DNA of 53,473 bases. Origin: Microthrixaceae bacterium (GTDB lineage Bacteria; Actinomycetota; Acidimicrobiia; Acidimicrobiales; Iamiaceae). Position 1 is the first letter of the stretch, and each line of letters starts with the position of its first letter. The stretch spans positions 1 to 53,473 of the forward strand of contig JADJDU010000016.1 of NCBI GenBank assembly GCA_016702505.1, given 5' to 3'. The notes beneath the pieces are model-generated. The model saw only the letters and a list, made by a program, of their open reading frames with translations, was not told the DNA's origin and searched no databases. Of the stretch, positions 28,647-37,478 are shown piece by piece. A program made the translations under genes and the position numbers.

Positions 28647-31600
28647 GCTCTGCCTCCGTCCCTCCTGCTTCGGTGACCAGAGCGGGACCGGCCCCTGATG
28701 TAGGGCCTCCGTCGGCAGCGATCTCGGTGCCTGCGACGTCCACCAGATCACCTGCGGGGCGGTCACCGCCATCGTGATCCGGCCCGTGAACGTCGTCCGC
28801 GGTGCCGGGGTCGGGGTCATCGATGTCGGGACCGTCGAGGTCCGAGTCGGTATGGGTGTCGGTGTCGGTCGGGTCGGGCAAGGACAACAGGTCGTCGAGC
28901 CACACCGACACCGGCCCTGGAGACCAGGGCGCCACCTCGACCTGGGGTCGGCGGGCCAGGAGCAAGAGTCCTACGAGGCCCAGCAGCGACATGAAGGTGG
29001 CGGCCAGGTCGATCGGGGTCCTCGAGTACTCCAGCTTCACCTCGGTCGATGTCGGCACGACCACCATCAGGTTGGGGGTCACCCGGTAGGGGCCGTCGGC
29101 ACCTTCGGCCACCCAGTTGGGGAAGTAGGAGGTCTTGACCAACACCGGAACTCCCGGGCGAGAGACCCGGAACGATATGGAGCTGCGGTCCGAGACGATG
29201 TCGCTCACCTCTACGGAGGGGAGCTTCTGGCGGGGCAGGTCGGGAACCCGGTCCATGGTCCCGGTCAATCCCAGTTGTTGGCGCACCCAGCCCACCGGGC
29301 CGCGCAGATCCTCGGGAATCGGTTTGGCCGCGACGCGGGCCCAGTCCTCAGGGCCTCGTTCAGCGATGGGAACGGCCAGTGCTTCGGGATCGAGCATCCA
29401 CGCCGCCGCGGTGGGCAGCCATCCGTGCTGGCTCTCGTCGATTCCAGTGGCCACCACCGGTTCGTAGTCCAAGGCCGACACCGTCTCGGACCCGGCTACC
29501 AGGTAGATGTGCCACGGGCCACTGACCGCGACCTCGGTCAGGTCCGGGTGGGCGCCGGCCGCGGCCACCGCACCCTCAGATGTGGCCATGTAGTACCTGA
29601 CGCCCAGAAGTTGCAGGTGTCGAACGCCGGCGTCGATGTCGAAGGGCGGGTAGCTCATTCCCCGCTGGGGGTTGGACGGACCCGTCGACAACTCGGACTG
29701 CATCAAGAAGTGGTGCGGCACCGACGGGGTCGACTCGAAGTACAAACCCTCCTGGCTACCGATGCAGCCGTCGGTCCAGTACGGCAGCAGCATGACGGCC
29801 ATGGGGGTGCCGTACCCCTCGAGGCGATCGCGGGAGTACTCCCAGAACGCTCTTCCACAACCAAGGTCAGGGTCGGCCCCGATGTCGCTCATGGTGGCCA
29901 TGAGGTCCCGGTACTCCGCCCAACCCCCGGAGTTGCAAGTTGTCTCGCTGTTGGCGGCGTCGCAGCCTTCGGGACGGGCCTGCTTGCGCTCCAGTCCCGA
30001 ATAGTTCCAGGCCGCCCATCCCCCCACCGGGTTCGATGAGGTCGTGGAGAACAACCAGAAGCGTGACTCGACCTTGCCATCTTGGGTCGGTGTCCGCCTC
30101 ACCACCTTGACCCCGAAGACCTCGGTACCTTCCAGCACTCCCGACAACGGGAGGGCCGTGTACAGGAGTACCCCGAATACGGCCAGAGAAGCCATGGGGG
30201 CAGTGATCGTTCGCAGCGGCCGTTCCGGGCGACCGCTGCCGGCGATGCCCAACAGCCGGATCACCTCGGCGGTGCCGATCGCGGCAAGAAGCGCCACCGA
30301 CAGGTACATGAACGGCAACAGCCTCGCGTTCCACAGCCGGGCCTGGGGCATGAACGAGAAGGCCACCCACACCGCGCCCCAGGCCAAGCCCAAGACCATT
30401 CCCACCGAATAGCGACGGACGATCGACAGGATCACACCGAGGAAGGCCACCACCATCAACCACTTGAGGCCCGGCGGGATCAGGTAGTACCAGACCGATC
30501 CCTGGTCGCCCGAGAGGGCCAGGCCCTTGTCGGTGGTCTCGGCGAAGGGCAGCGGCAGGCGCTCCCAGCCCATGTCGTTCACGTAGTGGCTGCGCCAGGC
30601 GAACGGAACCACCCAGAACGCGGTCAGTAGACCGGCCACCGGCACCATGGTGGCAAGCCATCGCACCCGCCCCCGATCGGGATGGACAGCCAGCAGAGCG
30701 GCGGTGCACGCCAGCACGAAGAAGGCCGGGATCAGGTGGCACAGCCCGGCCAGCGCGAACAGCGCGGCTGCCAGCGCCCGGTGGCGGCCGGTCTTGAGAC
30801 CCCGGGCCGCTACCCCCAGGTAAAGGACCGACAACGTCAGGCTTATCGAGAAGGCGAACTCGCCGGCCATGGTCGAGTGGAAGTTGCCACCGATGATGTT
30901 GCCGGTGTCGTTGTAGAGAGGTTCACGGTTGTAGGCGAACAACAGTGCGGCCGCGGCAGCCAACGGCGGCGCTGGAAAGGGCAGATCGGCGAGCTTGGCG
31001 AAAGCCCAGCACGCGACAGGGAGACCGACGAGCCCGATCACGGTGACCAGTTTGAACGCCCGGTTGTAGGGCATCGATGTGGCCAGGACGGTGGCCAGCA
31101 CCGCGCCGACCAAGATCAGGTGGCGGTAGGGGCGAAGCCGAGGGCGCAGGTACCCCTGGACCGTGGCGAAGGTACCGGCCAGGACCACCGCGACCGTGCC
31201 GTACCAGGCCAACCCCACGTGAAGCGCCACGATCATCAACGACGGGACGACCATGTAGAACTGGTATGCGGGGAAGCCGTTGTACCAGTCGGGGGTCCAG
31301 CCCGAGAGCCGGCCCTGGGGTAGCAGGTTGTCGAGCAGGTAGCGAGGACCCCAAACGTGGGCGCCCATGTCACCGCCGGTGGGAGTGGTGTCGGCCCACA
31401 GAAGCTCGACGTTGAGCGTTCGAAGGACCAAGGCCGTGGCCAGGGTCACCGACAACAACGACACCGCGGCCTCGACCACCCGACCGGGGTCGGCTCTGAC
31501 GAACTCGACCAGTCGTCGCCATAGGACGGCCACCACCTCGGCGGCGGGGCGAAGCGGCTCGGATCCATCGCTGCCAGATGCAGCCGTAACGGTCACGCCA

Positions 31601-31677
31601 CCGTCGCCTTCGGATGTCTCACCTGCGCCGTTGGGCGCGTCGTGTTCTGCCATCTCGGTCCCGCTCAGTTCAGCCAT
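28639..31677 (-). CDS. Giant polytopic membrane protein, GT-C / YfhO-like
   Basis: 1012 residues. After a polar N-terminus there are about 12 membrane segments up to residue 520 or so, e.g. AVSLLSVTLATALVL, HLILVGAVLATVLAT, ALAAALFALAGLCHLIPAFF. The first large loop carries DTTPTGGDMGAHVWGPRYL, with an acidic residue typical of GT-C catalysis. A large extracytoplasmic domain and one more helix (AATFMSLLGLVGLLLLA) follow, then a Thr/Asp/Pro-rich cytoplasmic tail of about 80 residues (e.g. DPTDTDTHTDSDLDGPD). It resembles actinobacterial membrane proteins annotated as 6-pyruvoyl-tetrahydropterin synthase-related, which probably modify envelope glycans. The start at 31677 overlaps the CPBP gene by 13 bp. 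Confidence 0.7.
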   Translation of the reverse strand: MAELSGTEMAEHDAPNGAGETSEGDGGVTVTAASGSDGSEPLRPAAEVVAVLWRRLVEFVRADPGRVVEAAVSLLSVTLATALVLRTLNVELLWADTTPTGGDMGAHVWGPRYLLDNLLPQGRLSGWTPDWYNGFPAYQFYMVVPSLMIVALHVGLAWYGTVAVVLAGTFATVQGYLRPRLRPYRHLILVGAVLATVLATSMPYNRAFKLVTVIGLVGLPVACWAFAKLADLPFPAPPLAAAAALLFAYNREPLYNDTGNIIGGNFHSTMAGEFAFSISLTLSVLYLGVAARGLKTGRHRALAAALFALAGLCHLIPAFFVLACTAALLAVHPDRGRVRWLATMVPVAGLLTAFWVVPFAWRSHYVNDMGWERLPLPFAETTDKGLALSGDQGSVWYYLIPPGLKWLMVVAFLGVILSIVRRYSVGMVLGLAWGAVWVAFSFMPQARLWNARLLPFMYLSVALLAAIGTAEVIRLLGIAGSGRPERPLRTITAPMASLAVFGVLLYTALPLSGVLEGTEVFGVKVVRRTPTQDGKVESRFWLFSTTSSNPVGGWAAWNYSGLERKQARPEGCDAANSETTCNSGGWAEYRDLMATMSDIGADPDLGCGRAFWEYSRDRLEGYGTPMAVMLLPYWTDGCIGSQEGLYFESTPSVPHHFLMQSELSTGPSNPQRGMSYPPFDIDAGVRHLQLLGVRYYMATSEGAVAAAGAHPDLTEVAVSGPWHIYLVAGSETVSALDYEPVVATGIDESQHGWLPTAAAWMLDPEALAVPIAERGPEDWARVAAKPIPEDLRGPVGWVRQQLGLTGTMDRVPDLPRQKLPSVEVSDIVSDRSSISFRVSRPGVPVLVKTSYFPNWVAEGADGPYRVTPNLMVVVPTSTEVKLEYSRTPIDLAATFMSLLGLVGLLLLARRPQVEVAPWSPGPVSVWLDDLLSLPDPTDTDTHTDSDLDGPDIDDPDPGTADDVHGPDHDGGDRPAGDLVDVAGTEIAADGGPTSGAGPALVTEAGGTEAEHG

Positions 31678-32420
31678 ACCAGACTCACCACCGTCACCAG
31701 GTTGAACGCCATGTGCCCCACCACGGCGGCCCAGAGGTTGTCCGAGCGCACCACCCACCACGCAAACACCAGTCCCGCAGCCGTGAGTGCAGGGAACTGT
31801 AGGAACTGGAAGTGGGTAGCGCCGAACGCTACCGACGAACCCACAACCGCCCACCTGATGCCGAAACGCTTCTCCAACGCCCGCAACACCAGACCACGGA
31901 AGAACAGCTCCTCGGCAATCGGGGCGCCGATGGCGACCACCAGTACGAACAAGAAGACCGCGCCCGGGCTGGTGGCCTTCTCACCCAGCTCGCGGGCCGG
32001 TCGACCCAGTTCTTCGATGTCGGTGCCGGTGAGCCACAGCATCGGGGCCGAGATCAGCGGTACCACCACGAGCTGGGTGAGGACCCCGACGAGAGCGGCG
32101 ATCGGCACGCCCTTCAGCCTCAACCGAGCCCGGAAGTCTGTGACCCAGCCGCTGCCCTTGGCGGCGGCCGCCCACACCGGGATGCCCACGAAACCGATCC
32201 ACAGGGGCGGGTAACTCAGGGCCACCATGGTCAACGGGATGTCGTTGGCCTCTATCTGTTCGCTGGTGTAGCCGAACGCGCTCAGGATCAACAGGCCCAG
32301 GAACGAAGCCGACGAGTAGGCGATGAGCCACCCACCCAGCGCGTCACCCAGACCCCACCTGGGCTCCCCCCGATCGGGCGCTAACGGCGCGGACATGGAA
32401 TCAGGATCGACCGCGGCCAT
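31665..32420 (-). CDS. CPBP family intramembrane metalloprotease
   Basis: 251 residues with about six to eight membrane segments and the complete CPBP (Abi) active site: EE at 170-171 with Arg 175 (APIAEELFFRG), His 203 (FGATHF), and His 236/Asn 240 (HMAFN). Members cleave membrane proteins within the bilayer (Rce1 type). The target is unknown. Apparently the first gene of the minus-strand operon that continues through the giant membrane protein to the cyclase at 24238. Confidence 0.88.
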   Translation of the reverse strand: MAAVDPDSMSAPLAPDRGEPRWGLGDALGGWLIAYSSASFLGLLILSAFGYTSEQIEANDIPLTMVALSYPPLWIGFVGIPVWAAAAKGSGWVTDFRARLRLKGVPIAALVGVLTQLVVVPLISAPMLWLTGTDIEELGRPARELGEKATSPGAVFLFVLVVAIGAPIAEELFFRGLVLRALEKRFGIRWAVVGSSVAFGATHFQFLQFPALTAAGLVFAWWVVRSDNLWAAVVGHMAFNLVTVVSLVWLN

Positions 32421-32487
32421 GGGGGCACGATGCTACCGACGGGCCACACCCACGTTGACGTCGGGATCGATCGCCGGCGACCGGACT

Positions 32488-32514
32488 CCGCCGGAGTGCT
32501 TTGCCTTTCGGCGG
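32488..32514. repeat. Interspersed palindrome, copy 2
   Basis: CCGCCGGAGTGCTTTGCCTTTCGGCGG-type hairpin of 27 nt, 12-bp stem with one mismatch and G-T pairs, followed by ATCC as in copy 3. It lies directly behind the DUF3499 stop (minus strand) and may terminate it. Confidence 0.6.
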
Positions 32515-32522
32515 ATCCAGGC

Positions 32523-32756
32523 TCAGGAAGCGAGCGGGGCCTCGAACAGCAAGGGCCCCCCGAGGGCGCGACGGTCGACCAGGTTCCAGCCTCGGGGCGG
32601 ATTGGTCCGCGCCGCGTGGCGCTCGCACAGGTCGTGGGTCATGGGGTGACCCTCGGGAGCCAGCGACTCGAGCCACACCGTGGCCCCTCCGTAGTCGTAG
32701 GACAACGTGACTGTGGCTGGTTCCCCACATCCCGGTCGAGCACAGCTACGGCGCAT
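32523..32756 (-). CDS. DUF3499 family protein
   Basis: 77 residues: MRRSCARPGCGEPATVTLSY, then GHPMTHDLCERHAARTNPPR and GWNLVD. This is an actinobacteria-specific family with a likely zinc site (CxxPGC and CxxH). Function unknown. In mycobacteria the homolog lies beside phosphomannomutase in the same wider gene order. The longer open frame to 33059 is rejected because its upstream part is antisense to the poly-proline start of ftsH. ATG 32756 is divergent from ftsH, about 90 bp away. Confidence 0.8.
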   Translation of the reverse strand: MRRSCARPGCGEPATVTLSYDYGGATVWLESLAPEGHPMTHDLCERHAARTNPPRGWNLVDRRALGGPLLFEAPLAS

Positions 32757-32844
32757 GGACCGAGGGTACCGGCGGCGTGCCCCGGAACCGCGGATGGCGA
32801 CCCCGCCTGCCTGGTTGTCAGCTCCGCCTCCTAGCATGGTCGCC

Positions 32845-34884
32845 ATGTCTTCCGACGGCCCTCCACCGCCGCCTCCGCCCCCACCTCCCCCGCGTCGCCC
32901 CGAAGGGCGTCCTTCTGGACCTGGTGGGGTCGGCGGAACGAGCGGACCCGGTGGGGCGCTGCGCCCGGCCGGCCCCACCCGGTGGATGTTGTGGGCGGGC
33001 CTGACCGTGTGCGCGTTGGTCGTGCTCCTGCTCCTCAACCAGGGTCCCGAGAAGGGCAAAGAGCTCAGCTACTCGGAGTTCTTGAACCAGGTCTCCAAGG
33101 AGAAGGTGGCCGAGGTCACCTACGACAACGTCAACGCCAAGATCACCGGCAAGTTCACCTCGGGTTCGGAGTTCCACACCACCGGCCTGCAGCCCTTCCC
33201 CGATGCAGACCTGGCCCTTCTGCGCGAACACGACGTCGTGCTCAAGCCCAAGACACCCCAGGCCGGGTTCCTCGAGCAATGGCTGCCGGTGCTGTTCTTC
33301 CCGCTGCTGGTCGTGGGCTTCTTCGTGTTCATGCAGCGCCGAGCTCAGGGCCAGATGGGCAACATCATGTCCATCGGCCGTTCTCGGGCCAAGACCTACT
33401 CAACGGAACGGCCGGGTACCACCTTCGCTGACGTGGCCGGCTACGAGGGGGTCAAGACCGAGATCCGCGAGGTGGTCGATTTCCTCAAGTACCCCGAGAA
33501 GTTCAGCCAGATCGGGGCTCGCATCCCCAAGGGTGTCCTACTGGTCGGACCTCCCGGCACCGGCAAGACCCTCATCGCCCGGGCTGTGGCCGGAGAAGCC
33601 GGTGTGCCGTTCCTCTCGGTCAGCGGGTCGGACTTCATGGAGATGTTCGTAGGCGTCGGCGCCAGCCGGGTTCGAGACCTCTTCCAGACGGCCCGCAAGA
33701 TGGGTCGAGCCATCATCTTCATCGACGAGATCGACTCCATCGGGCGCAAACGCGGGGCCGGGCTCGGCGGTGGCCACGACGAGCGGGAACAGACGCTCAA
33801 CCAGATGCTCAACGAGATGGACGGTTTCGAGGCCACCGAAGGCATCGTCATGATCGCCGCCACCAACCGGCCCGACGTGTTGGACCCCGCTCTGCTGAGA
33901 CCAGGCCGGTTCGACCGTCAGGTGGTCGTCCCGCTCCCTGAGCACGATGAACGCCTCGCCATCTTGCGGGTCCACGCCAAGAGCAAGCGCATCAGCCCCG
34001 ATGTCGACCTGGTGGTCCTGGCTCGCGGCACCCCCGGCATGAGCGGTGCCGAACTGGCCAACCTGGTCAACGAGGCCGCGCTCCACGCCGTGCGCCGTGG
34101 TGGGGAGATGATCGGCCGAGACGACTTCGAGTACGCGCGAGACCGGGTCCTCATGGGTCAGCGACGCGAATCCATGGCCCTCTCCGAGAAGGAGAAGGAG
34201 CTGACCGCCTACCACGAGGCCGGCCACGCCGTGTGCGCCACCGTTCTCGAGTCCGCCGACCCGGTGCACAAAGTGACCATCCTTCCCATGGGCATGGCGC
34301 TCGGCGTCACCCAGCAACTCCCCCAAGAGGACAAGCACTCCTACAACCAGGACTACCTCGAAGAGTCGATCGTGGTGGCCATGGGTGGCCGGATTGCCGA
34401 GCGCCTCGTGTTCGGCGTGGTGTCCACCGGAGCCAACAACGACCTCGTCGTCTCCACCGAACGAGCCCGCAAGATGGTTCGAGAGTGGGGTATGAGCGAT
34501 CGCATCGGGCCCATGGCCTGGGGCTCGCAGGGCCAGGTATTCCTCGGCGAGGACCTGATGCACAACGCGCGGGACTACTCCGACGACACCGCCCGGGTGA
34601 TCGACCAGGAGACCGAGCGGATCCTGCGGGCCTGTGAGCAACGTTGCGTCGAGGTTCTGACCGAACACCGCAAGGGTCTAGATCTGGTGGCCCGAAGCTT
34701 GCTCGAGCACGAGACCCTTCATGGTGCCGAGGTGCAGCGCCTCATAGACCTGGCGGCCGGCGCCCCCGATGCGTCCCCGGCCGAAGAAAGCGCTGTCCCC
34801 GCATTTGAAGCCAGCGAGGCGCCTGACACCCCCACCCACACACCGGTGCAGGTCATCGAGGCTGGCGGCGAAGATCGAGCCTGA
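32845..34884 (+). CDS. ftsH: ATP-dependent zinc metalloprotease FtsH
   Basis: Membrane-bound AAA+ protease that degrades misfolded membrane proteins and short-lived regulators. 679 residues from ATG 32845 (MSSDG; ATG 32836 is an in-frame alternative). N-terminal tail with 11 consecutive prolines (6-16), TM1 near 47-65 (TRWMLWAGLTVCALVVLLLL), periplasmic domain, TM2 (VLFFPLLVVGFFVFM), AAA+ domain with GPPGTGKT, IIFIDEIDSI and the SRH region ATNRPDVLDPALLRPGRFDR, and zinc site HEAGH. A long poly-proline cytoplasmic tail in front of TM1 is unusual for FtsH. Confidence 0.95.
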   Translation: MSSDGPPPPPPPPPPPRRPEGRPSGPGGVGGTSGPGGALRPAGPTRWMLWAGLTVCALVVLLLLNQGPEKGKELSYSEFLNQVSKEKVAEVTYDNVNAKITGKFTSGSEFHTTGLQPFPDADLALLREHDVVLKPKTPQAGFLEQWLPVLFFPLLVVGFFVFMQRRAQGQMGNIMSIGRSRAKTYSTERPGTTFADVAGYEGVKTEIREVVDFLKYPEKFSQIGARIPKGVLLVGPPGTGKTLIARAVAGEAGVPFLSVSGSDFMEMFVGVGASRVRDLFQTARKMGRAIIFIDEIDSIGRKRGAGLGGGHDEREQTLNQMLNEMDGFEATEGIVMIAATNRPDVLDPALLRPGRFDRQVVVPLPEHDERLAILRVHAKSKRISPDVDLVVLARGTPGMSGAELANLVNEAALHAVRRGGEMIGRDDFEYARDRVLMGQRRESMALSEKEKELTAYHEAGHAVCATVLESADPVHKVTILPMGMALGVTQQLPQEDKHSYNQDYLEESIVVAMGGRIAERLVFGVVSTGANNDLVVSTERARKMVREWGMSDRIGPMAWGSQGQVFLGEDLMHNARDYSDDTARVIDQETERILRACEQRCVEVLTEHRKGLDLVARSLLEHETLHGAEVQRLIDLAAGAPDASPAEESAVPAFEASEAPDTPTHTPVQVIEAGGEDRA

Positions 34885-35407
34885 GGTCGGCCAGATCCCG
34901 GCGGGCCATCTCCAACTCATCGGCCTCCGACCCGTCAACGGCACCGGCAGCCATCTGGGCCAACCTCTGGTCCCACTGGTCGAGCACCTGCTCGGCTGAG
35001 GACCAGAGGTGCCGCGAGGTGTCGCCTTCGGCCTCGCCGGCCTGTGATCCGGCTGACAACTGGTCGATCCACCACAAGTCTCGGCGAAATAGGGCCAGTT
35101 GATGCTCCGCGTCGGTCCAGCGGGGCACAACGAGGGGTAGCCGATCCTGTTTGGCTACGGGGTAGCTGGTTCCGGCCACCAGTTCGTGAGGTTCCATGCG
35201 GAACAGCCCGGCCAGCATGGCAACCGTCCTCTCGCCCGGGGTGTTCAGATCGGTCTCCAGGTGCGACACCGCCACCCGTGAGATCCCCAGCCGCTCGGCC
35301 AACTGTTGTTGGGTCCAACCCCGGGCGCCGCGCATCTCCGCGATCCGCCGACCCAACGACCCGGGCCCGGTCGGTCGGCCCGGCCAACTCGGTTCCCAGG
35401 TGTCCAC
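34853..35407 (-). CDS. XRE-family transcriptional regulator
   Basis: 184 residues with a classic HTH near 20-75: RIAEMRGARGWTQQQLAERL, then ISRVAVSHLETDLNTPGERT. The C-terminal two thirds are helical (LFRRDLWWIDQLSAG, LDQWDQRLAQMAAGA, ELEMARRDLADLRLDLRR) and may be a coiled coil. Its last 32 bp overlap the 3' end of ftsH in convergent orientation. It is divergent from gmd with a 97-bp gap, so it may regulate that gene or itself. Ligand and targets unknown. Confidence 0.8.
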   Translation of the reverse strand: MDTWEPSWPGRPTGPGSLGRRIAEMRGARGWTQQQLAERLGISRVAVSHLETDLNTPGERTVAMLAGLFRMEPHELVAGTSYPVAKQDRLPLVVPRWTDAEHQLALFRRDLWWIDQLSAGSQAGEAEGDTSRHLWSSAEQVLDQWDQRLAQMAAGAVDGSEADELEMARRDLADLRLDLRRQPR

Positions 35408-35483
35408 CCCGTCAGCCTCCCAAACCTGGCGTCCGTCGAGAAATGCGCTGGCGTGTCAACCCAGTTGGCAGACAGCGGAGGAG

Positions 35484-35499
35484 GTTGTAGGTAGACAAC
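35484..35499. promoter_or_regulatory. Inverted repeat in the gmd promoter region
   Basis: GTTGT-AGGTAG-ACAAC, five bases before the gmd start codon and between gmd and the divergent XRE gene. It could be an operator for the XRE protein; short, so chance is not excluded. Confidence 0.3.
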
Positions 35500-35504
35500 T
35501 CGCC

Positions 35505-36488
35505 ATGACCAAGCGCGCGCTCATCACCGGCATCACCGGCCAGGACGGTTCCTACCTCGCCGAGCTTCTGCTGGCGAAGGGCTACGAGGTGATCGGCATG
35601 GTTCGCCGGTCTTCCACCGTCAACTTCGAGCGAATCGCCCACCTCCAGGACCGGATCACCTTCGTACCCGGTGACCTCCTCGACGAGGTCTCGATGATCC
35701 ACATCCTCCAGGAGCACCGCCCCGCCGAGGTTTACAACCTCGCGGCACAGTCCTTCGTGCAGACCAGCTTCACCCAGCCGGTCCTCACCGGCGAGGTCAC
35801 TGGATTGGGCGTGACCCGCATCCTCGACGCCATCCGACTCGTGGATCCCGAGATCCGCTTCTACCAGGCGTCCTCCAGCGAGATGTTCGGCAAGGTTCAG
35901 GAAGTGCCCCAAACCGAGCGCACCCCGCTCTACCCCCGCTCCCCCTACGGCGTGGCCAAGGTATACGGCCACTGGATGACCATCAACTACCGGGAGAGCT
36001 ATGACCTCCACGCCAGCTCGGGCATCTTGTTCAACCACGAATCACCCCGGCGTGGGCTGGAGTTCGTGACCCGCAAGATCTCCAACACCGTGGCCAAGAT
36101 CAAGCTGGGTCAGGCCGATGAGCTGAGGCTCGGCAACCTCGATGCCCAGCGGGACTGGGGATTCGCCGGTGACTACGTGGACGCCATGTGGCGGATGCTC
36201 CAACAGGACTCTCCCGACGACTACGTCGTGGCCACCGGCGAGACCCATTCGGTTCGGGAGTTCTGCGAGCTGGCCTTCGGCCGAGTCGACCTCGACTGGG
36301 AACGCTACGTCAAGGTCGACGAGCGCTTCTTCCGTCCCGCCGAGGTCGATCTGCTGGTCGGAAGCCCGGCCAAGGCCACCCGACAGCTCGATTGGGAACC
36401 ATCCACCTCGTTCCCCGAGCTGGTGAACATGATGGTCGATGCCGATGTGGCCCTGCTGTCTGGCGCACTGGACGGGCTGGCCCACTGA
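35505..36488 (+). CDS. gmd: GDP-mannose 4,6-dehydratase
   Basis: Converts GDP-mannose to GDP-4-keto-6-deoxymannose, the first step to GDP-fucose or GDP-rhamnose. 327 residues, extended SDR: GITGQDG (9-15), ASSSEMFG (122-129), Tyr 148 and Lys 152 (YGVAK), NHESPRRGLEFVTRKI, a family hallmark. The partner GDP-fucose synthase is at 44742. ATG 35505 follows GGAGGAGG at some distance. The frame is open far upstream (35196) but that part is antisense to the XRE gene. Confidence 0.92.
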   Translation: MTKRALITGITGQDGSYLAELLLAKGYEVIGMVRRSSTVNFERIAHLQDRITFVPGDLLDEVSMIHILQEHRPAEVYNLAAQSFVQTSFTQPVLTGEVTGLGVTRILDAIRLVDPEIRFYQASSSEMFGKVQEVPQTERTPLYPRSPYGVAKVYGHWMTINYRESYDLHASSGILFNHESPRRGLEFVTRKISNTVAKIKLGQADELRLGNLDAQRDWGFAGDYVDAMWRMLQQDSPDDYVVATGETHSVREFCELAFGRVDLDWERYVKVDERFFRPAEVDLLVGSPAKATRQLDWEPSTSFPELVNMMVDADVALLSGALDGLAH

Positions 36489-36512
36489 GTCGGGGCGGTA
36501 GGGTCCGCGACC

Positions 36513-37478
36513 GTGCCTGCCGGAGATAGCCACACCCCAGCGAGCGAGCCGGTCACTGTGATCGCCGGTGGCGTCGGCGCGGCGCGGATGCTTGCCGCGC
36601 TGTTGGAGGTCGTGCCCGCCGAGCGGGTGACAGCGGTGGCCAACGTCGGCGACGACCTGGTACTCCACGGGCTGCACATCAGTCCGGACCTCGACACCAT
36701 CACCTACACGCTCGCCGGCCAGATCAACCCCGACACCGGATGGGGGCTGGCCGGCGAGTCTTGGCAGGCGATGGAGACCCTCGGGCGCTATGGCGGCGTC
36801 GACTGGTTCAACCTGGGCGACAGGGACCTCGGTACCCACCTCTATCGAACCCATCGGATGGGTCAGGGGGCGACGCTGACCGAGGTCACCGCTGAGATCG
36901 TGTCGTCATGGGGTCTGGGCCTGCGGGTACTGCCGGTGACCGATGACCCGCTGCGCACCATGGTCACGTTGGCCGAAGGCGACCACCGAGGACGTGAGAT
37001 CACCTTCCAGGAGTACTTCGTGCAGCTACGGCACTCCGTGGCGGTCAGCGCAGTGCGATTCGACGGAGCAGCCCGGGCCAGACCCGGTCCCGAGGTGCTA
37101 GCTGCCATCGACGGTTCGGCCCGGGTGGTGATCGCCCCGTCCAACCCGGTGGTCAGCATCGACCCGGTGTTGGCCGTGCCCGGGGTCAGAGACCGCCTGG
37201 TCGCGGCCCGTGATCGCACGGTGGCGGTATCACCCATTGTCGCCGGTGCCGCGTTGAAGGGGCCCGCCGACCGGCTGTTGCGGGAGCTGGGAACGGAGGC
37301 ATCTGTCGTAGGGATCGCCCGCTGGTACGCACCCCTGGCGGCCCGGCTGGTGATCGACGAAGCCGACGCCGACCTGGCCGACGCGGTTGCAGCCGAAGGC
37401 ATCGAGCCAGTGGTCACCCCGACCATCATGAAGCAACCGGGCGTTGCCGCCTCACTGGCCCGTGTGGTCCTGTCATGA
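36513..37478 (+). CDS. cofD: 2-phospho-L-lactate transferase (FbiA/CofD)
   Basis: Joins the phospho-carboxylate moiety to the deazaflavin FO in coenzyme F420 synthesis. 321 residues: VTVIAGGVGAARMLAALLEV, NVGDDLVLHGLHISPDLDTI (the conserved N-x-x-D and D-T-I-x-Y residues), WFNLGDRDLGTHLYRTH, APSNPVVSIDPVLAVPG. GTG start at 36513. Its last four bases overlap cofE (ATGA), so the pair is coupled as fbiA-fbiB in mycobacteria. Confidence 0.95.
   Translation: MPAGDSHTPASEPVTVIAGGVGAARMLAALLEVVPAERVTAVANVGDDLVLHGLHISPDLDTITYTLAGQINPDTGWGLAGESWQAMETLGRYGGVDWFNLGDRDLGTHLYRTHRMGQGATLTEVTAEIVSSWGLGLRVLPVTDDPLRTMVTLAEGDHRGREITFQEYFVQLRHSVAVSAVRFDGAARARPGPEVLAAIDGSARVVIAPSNPVVSIDPVLAVPGVRDRLVAARDRTVAVSPIVAGAALKGPADRLLRELGTEASVVGIARWYAPLAARLVIDEADADLADAVAAEGIEPVVTPTIMKQPGVAASLARVVLS

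Noticed and set aside
28774..30039. 421-residue plus-strand reading frame
   Set aside because: Antisense to the giant membrane protein gene; no motif, biased composition.
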